A DNA stretch of 14,526 nt from contig DAOUPL010000019.1 in NCBI GenBank assembly GCA_030626185.1, forward strand, positions 1 through 14,526, given 5' to 3'. The stretch comes from a bacterium (lineage in GTDB: Bacteria; Babelota; Babeliae; Babelales; Vermiphilaceae). Below are positions 12,356-14,526 of this stretch, piece by piece (the first letter of the stretch is position 1; every line of letters starts with the position of its first letter). Under the pieces are notes generated by a model, which made no database searches, was not told where the DNA came from, and saw only the letters and a program-made list of their open reading frames with translations. The translations under genes and the position numbers were made by a program.

Positions 12356-14526
12356 TTAAATCTTTTTAATTACTTCTATTAAATCTTTTATAAATCGTTT
12401 TGAATCAAGTTGCATAATAACTTGTTTATTATTCTCAAACGTAACTATTACTTTTGGCAACTTGCCCGCTTTTATATCATCACCACGAATCAAGCCTTCA
12501 ACACGCTTAACAATAATTACACCAGTAATTTTATCTAATACTTTTTCTAGTTCTTCAAAAAGACCCTCAAAAGCCTTAATCCCATTAGCTAAACCTTTTA
12601 CCAAGTCAGGCCCAAGAGCTATTGCCACTTTGCTACCACCTTTAACTAATCCATCCCTGTACGCAATTGCACCTTGAATGGCTACCTCTACACCCCAAAG
12701 TTTAACGCGTAGTGTTGGATAGCGTTTCATTTTCTTTTTCAAGCGAGCGCGTTCTTTTTTCAAGATAGCAATATCGCCATTTACTCGCTCAATTTCTTGA
12801 TCAACATCACCTTCAAAACCACGCTTTGCTCTATCCATGCTATTTTTAAGTTTATCCATATCTTCACGCACTTTAGCACGGCGCTTTACCACTGCTTCAC
12901 GCAATTTTTTCATCAAATTACCAAACTGATGTTCTGCACGAAGATATAATCTAAATTCTTTTGGTTTACTTAACCCAAAGGTAAGCTCAAATTCGGTTTC
13001 AAAGAGTCCCCACATTTTTTCGGTAAAGTTGGCAGTAACACCATCAACACCAATCTTTAATTTTATTGCTTTTCTAACAATGTTTGGAATCTCTACAATT
13101 CCATCAATACTAAAATTAAAAATCTTTTTCAGAGGTCTAAAATCTAAAGTAACTATTGGGCCATCATCTTTTGTATTATATTTACCATCAAGGCCAGGAC
13201 CAGTTAATTTAAGAACTTTAACATCAATATTGCCCAATCTACCAAGACCAGTTAACCCAACAGTCTCTTTATCAAAGTAGAATGCCATTTCACCCTGAAC
13301 ACCTAATAAACTCATAAACGCCGATAAATGAAACCCTGGTTCATAACTTTTACCAGCAACTTTTACTGAAAACCCTGGAATAATATATACTTTTCCATGA
13401 TGCAATTTTAAAAAATCTAATTCTTTTGGAACAACAATATTTTTCTTTGCTACTGCACCAACCATAGACGTTAATGCACGAATAGTCACATTATTGGCTA
13501 TTCCAATAAGCGCAAATTTAGGTATAGCAGAAGTAGAAAGTATTAATTTTGCTGCCACTTCCACTGATGCCATATCTTTACCTATACCAATTTCTGCTTC
13601 ACCACGAAAACCAAGACCAGAAATAGGAATCCCTGTTGTAGCAGTAATTGCAGCATCTGCAGCGAGCTCCAATCCTAAATTACTTAATTTTAATCCTTTA
13701 AAAAACTCAACGGTCGAATTTAGAGCTCCATCAATACTAACCGTTGTTCTCTCAATTTCTACACCACCTGAAAATTCTAATGGTTCTTTACGTGTTGATA
13801 ATTCAAGGTTCATAGCTGAATCCATAGAGAACGAAAGCGTCGGCGTTACACTCACGCTAAAACCATCAACCTCGATAGATTCTATTGGTTTTGGCCACAT
13901 AGGAAGCTTTTTTTGTCTATGCAATTCTTTAAAATCAACACCAAACTTAACTGGTAAAATAATTGTAAAATTTGCACCTGTTGGTAAACCTGCAGGTAAA
14001 TGACCACGAAGATAAATTTTTTCCGCATCTTGTAATTGTACGCCAGGTAGTTTTTTTATAAGATTAAAAACTTTTCCAATTGGCGCTAATAAACCAACAA
14101 GATCAACATCAGCAATTATACTAAGCCATTTTGGAACTTCTTGATTGGTCTCTGGATCATCATATTTTGTAGTAGAAATAGTAATACGTGGTTTTAATAA
14201 AGTTAATTTATCTAAAAATGCTAATTTTTTATCTAATTGCGCATAGTTCCAATTATCTGGAAACGTAATAGTACAACTCGCACCCGTTGTACCAACTCCT
14301 TCTTTGCCGTACAAAATAGAAATTTTTGCTGGAGTATTAAATATTTTTGCATCACCCAAAACCTGAAAGCCATCGTACAAAGCTGTAATATTTTTATTAA
14401 GTTTGCCATTTTTAAAAACAAGTTTACGTAGCGCTTTATCTAGTGACCCAGGAAGCGGTAATTTATCAAATAAATAGGTACCAAAATCATCAATTGAAAC
14501 ACTGCCAGATTTTTGTATTTCTTGTT
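12356..14526 (-). CDS. Large unrecognised protein, C-terminal 722 residues (5' end off window)
   Basis: The frame is open from the right edge (14524) to the stop at 12356, so the start is outside the window; a TTG at 14380 is not a credible start. I do not recognise the protein. The first roughly 480 visible residues are Gly-, Ser-, Thr- and Val-rich with alternating hydrophobic positions, typical of beta-rich modules. Recurrent phrases (G-L-x-L-S-N-L-G-L-E-L, G-E-A-E-I-G-I-G-K, G-L-G-R-L-G-N-I-D-V-K-V-L) hint at diverged internal repeats. A highly charged coiled coil follows at 12728-12916, including R-R-A-K-V-R-E-D-M-D-K-L-K. An alpha/beta tail closes it (V-I-V-T-F-E-N-N-K-Q-V-I-M-Q-L). No membrane helix or nuclease motif is seen in the visible part. 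Length and composition suggest a surface or structural protein, which is inference. It is a single gene before the long-stem terminator. Confidence 0.8.
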   Translation of the reverse strand, partial: QEIQKSGSVSIDDFGTYLFDKLPLPGSLDKALRKLVFKNGKLNKNITALYDGFQVLGDAKIFNTPAKISILYGKEGVGTTGASCTITFPDNWNYAQLDKKLAFLDKLTLLKPRITISTTKYDDPETNQEVPKWLSIIADVDLVGLLAPIGKVFNLIKKLPGVQLQDAEKIYLRGHLPAGLPTGANFTIILPVKFGVDFKELHRQKKLPMWPKPIESIEVDGFSVSVTPTLSFSMDSAMNLELSTRKEPLEFSGGVEIERTTVSIDGALNSTVEFFKGLKLSNLGLELAADAAITATTGIPISGLGFRGEAEIGIGKDMASVEVAAKLILSTSAIPKFALIGIANNVTIRALTSMVGAVAKKNIVVPKELDFLKLHHGKVYIIPGFSVKVAGKSYEPGFHLSAFMSLLGVQGEMAFYFDKETVGLTGLGRLGNIDVKVLKLTGPGLDGKYNTKDDGPIVTLDFRPLKKIFNFSIDGIVEIPNIVRKAIKLKIGVDGVTANFTEKMWGLFETEFELTFGLSKPKEFRLYLRAEHQFGNLMKKLREAVVKRRAKVREDMDKLKNSMDRAKRGFEGDVDQEIERVNGDIAILKKERARLKKKMKRYPTLRVKLWGVEVAIQGAIAYRDGLVKGGSKVAIALGPDLVKGLANGIKAFEGLFEELEKVLDKITGVIIVKRVEGLIRGDDIKAGKLPKVIVTFENNKQVIMQLDSKRFIKDLIEVIKKI
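12728..12916 (-). other. Coiled-coil segment of the large protein
   Basis: About 63 residues dense in Lys, Arg, Glu and Asp with hydrophobic residues every three to four positions and no proline. It separates the beta-rich part from the C-terminal domain, and oligomerisation or a stalk is plausible. Confidence 0.6.

Noticed and set aside
13494..14003. 169-codon plus-strand ORF opposite the large protein
   Set aside because: It is a low-complexity antisense shadow (Ala/Ser/Pro/Ile-rich) of a clearly coding minus-strand frame, without a start signal.
1..14526. CRISPR arrays, tRNA or rRNA genes, insertion sequences, transposases
   Set aside because: No regularly spaced repeats, cloverleaf-like sequences, rRNA-like stretches or transposase motifs were found by reading both strands.

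Overview
The window is AT-rich (visibly well under 40% GC in most genes) and bacterial. It mixes housekeeping genes (gpmI, mutL, prmC, ftsY, an MscS channel) with several unrecognised proteins that carry Sec signal peptides. Two short exported proteins start with nearly the same leader (M-K-K-L-L-[IL]-I-A). A secreted acetyltransferase, a secreted toxin-like protein, a very large structural-looking protein and a reduced pilM/pilN pair beside ftsY-prmC suggest a host-associated, reduced-genome lineage. My best guess is Candidatus Dependentiae (TM6/Babeliae). That is inference from gene content and style, not a computed placement.

Left part (1-1433): an accessory, decaying stretch. It holds the possible first codons of a minus-strand gene leaving the left edge, a doubtful 94-codon ORF, a broken and relatively GC-rich relic whose last frame reads like the end of a GNAT acetyltransferase, and a secreted GNAT split by a one-base frameshift in a run of five C. 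A hairpin terminator shared with gpmI closes the region.

Middle (1415-4849): gpmI on the minus strand, then plus-strand genes for a small secreted basic protein with a good sigma70-type promoter, a 72-residue two-helix membrane protein and an MscS-family channel. A perfect 13-bp-stem terminator lies between the secreted protein and the membrane protein.

Toxin module (4873-7263, minus strand): a 664-residue exported protein ends in what I read as a bacterial EndoU-type RNase domain. Six bases after its stop begins a 129-residue acidic protein, in the position and size expected of a cognate immunity protein. This is the most interesting system in the window. The toxin also carries an in-frame, GC-rich, partly tandem and partly palindromic DNA insertion.

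Right part (7367-14526, minus strand): an ftsY-prmC-pilM-like-pilN-like-mutL run, tightly packed with overlaps from ftsY to pilN. Upstream of it, separated by a perfect 22-bp-stem inverted repeat, is the C-terminal 722 residues of a large unrecognised protein that runs off the right edge.

Working together: FtsY (membrane targeting), the exported toxin, GNAT and small secreted proteins, and the PilM/PilN-like pair all concern the cell envelope. MutL, PrmC and GpmI are ordinary repair, translation-termination and glycolysis functions.
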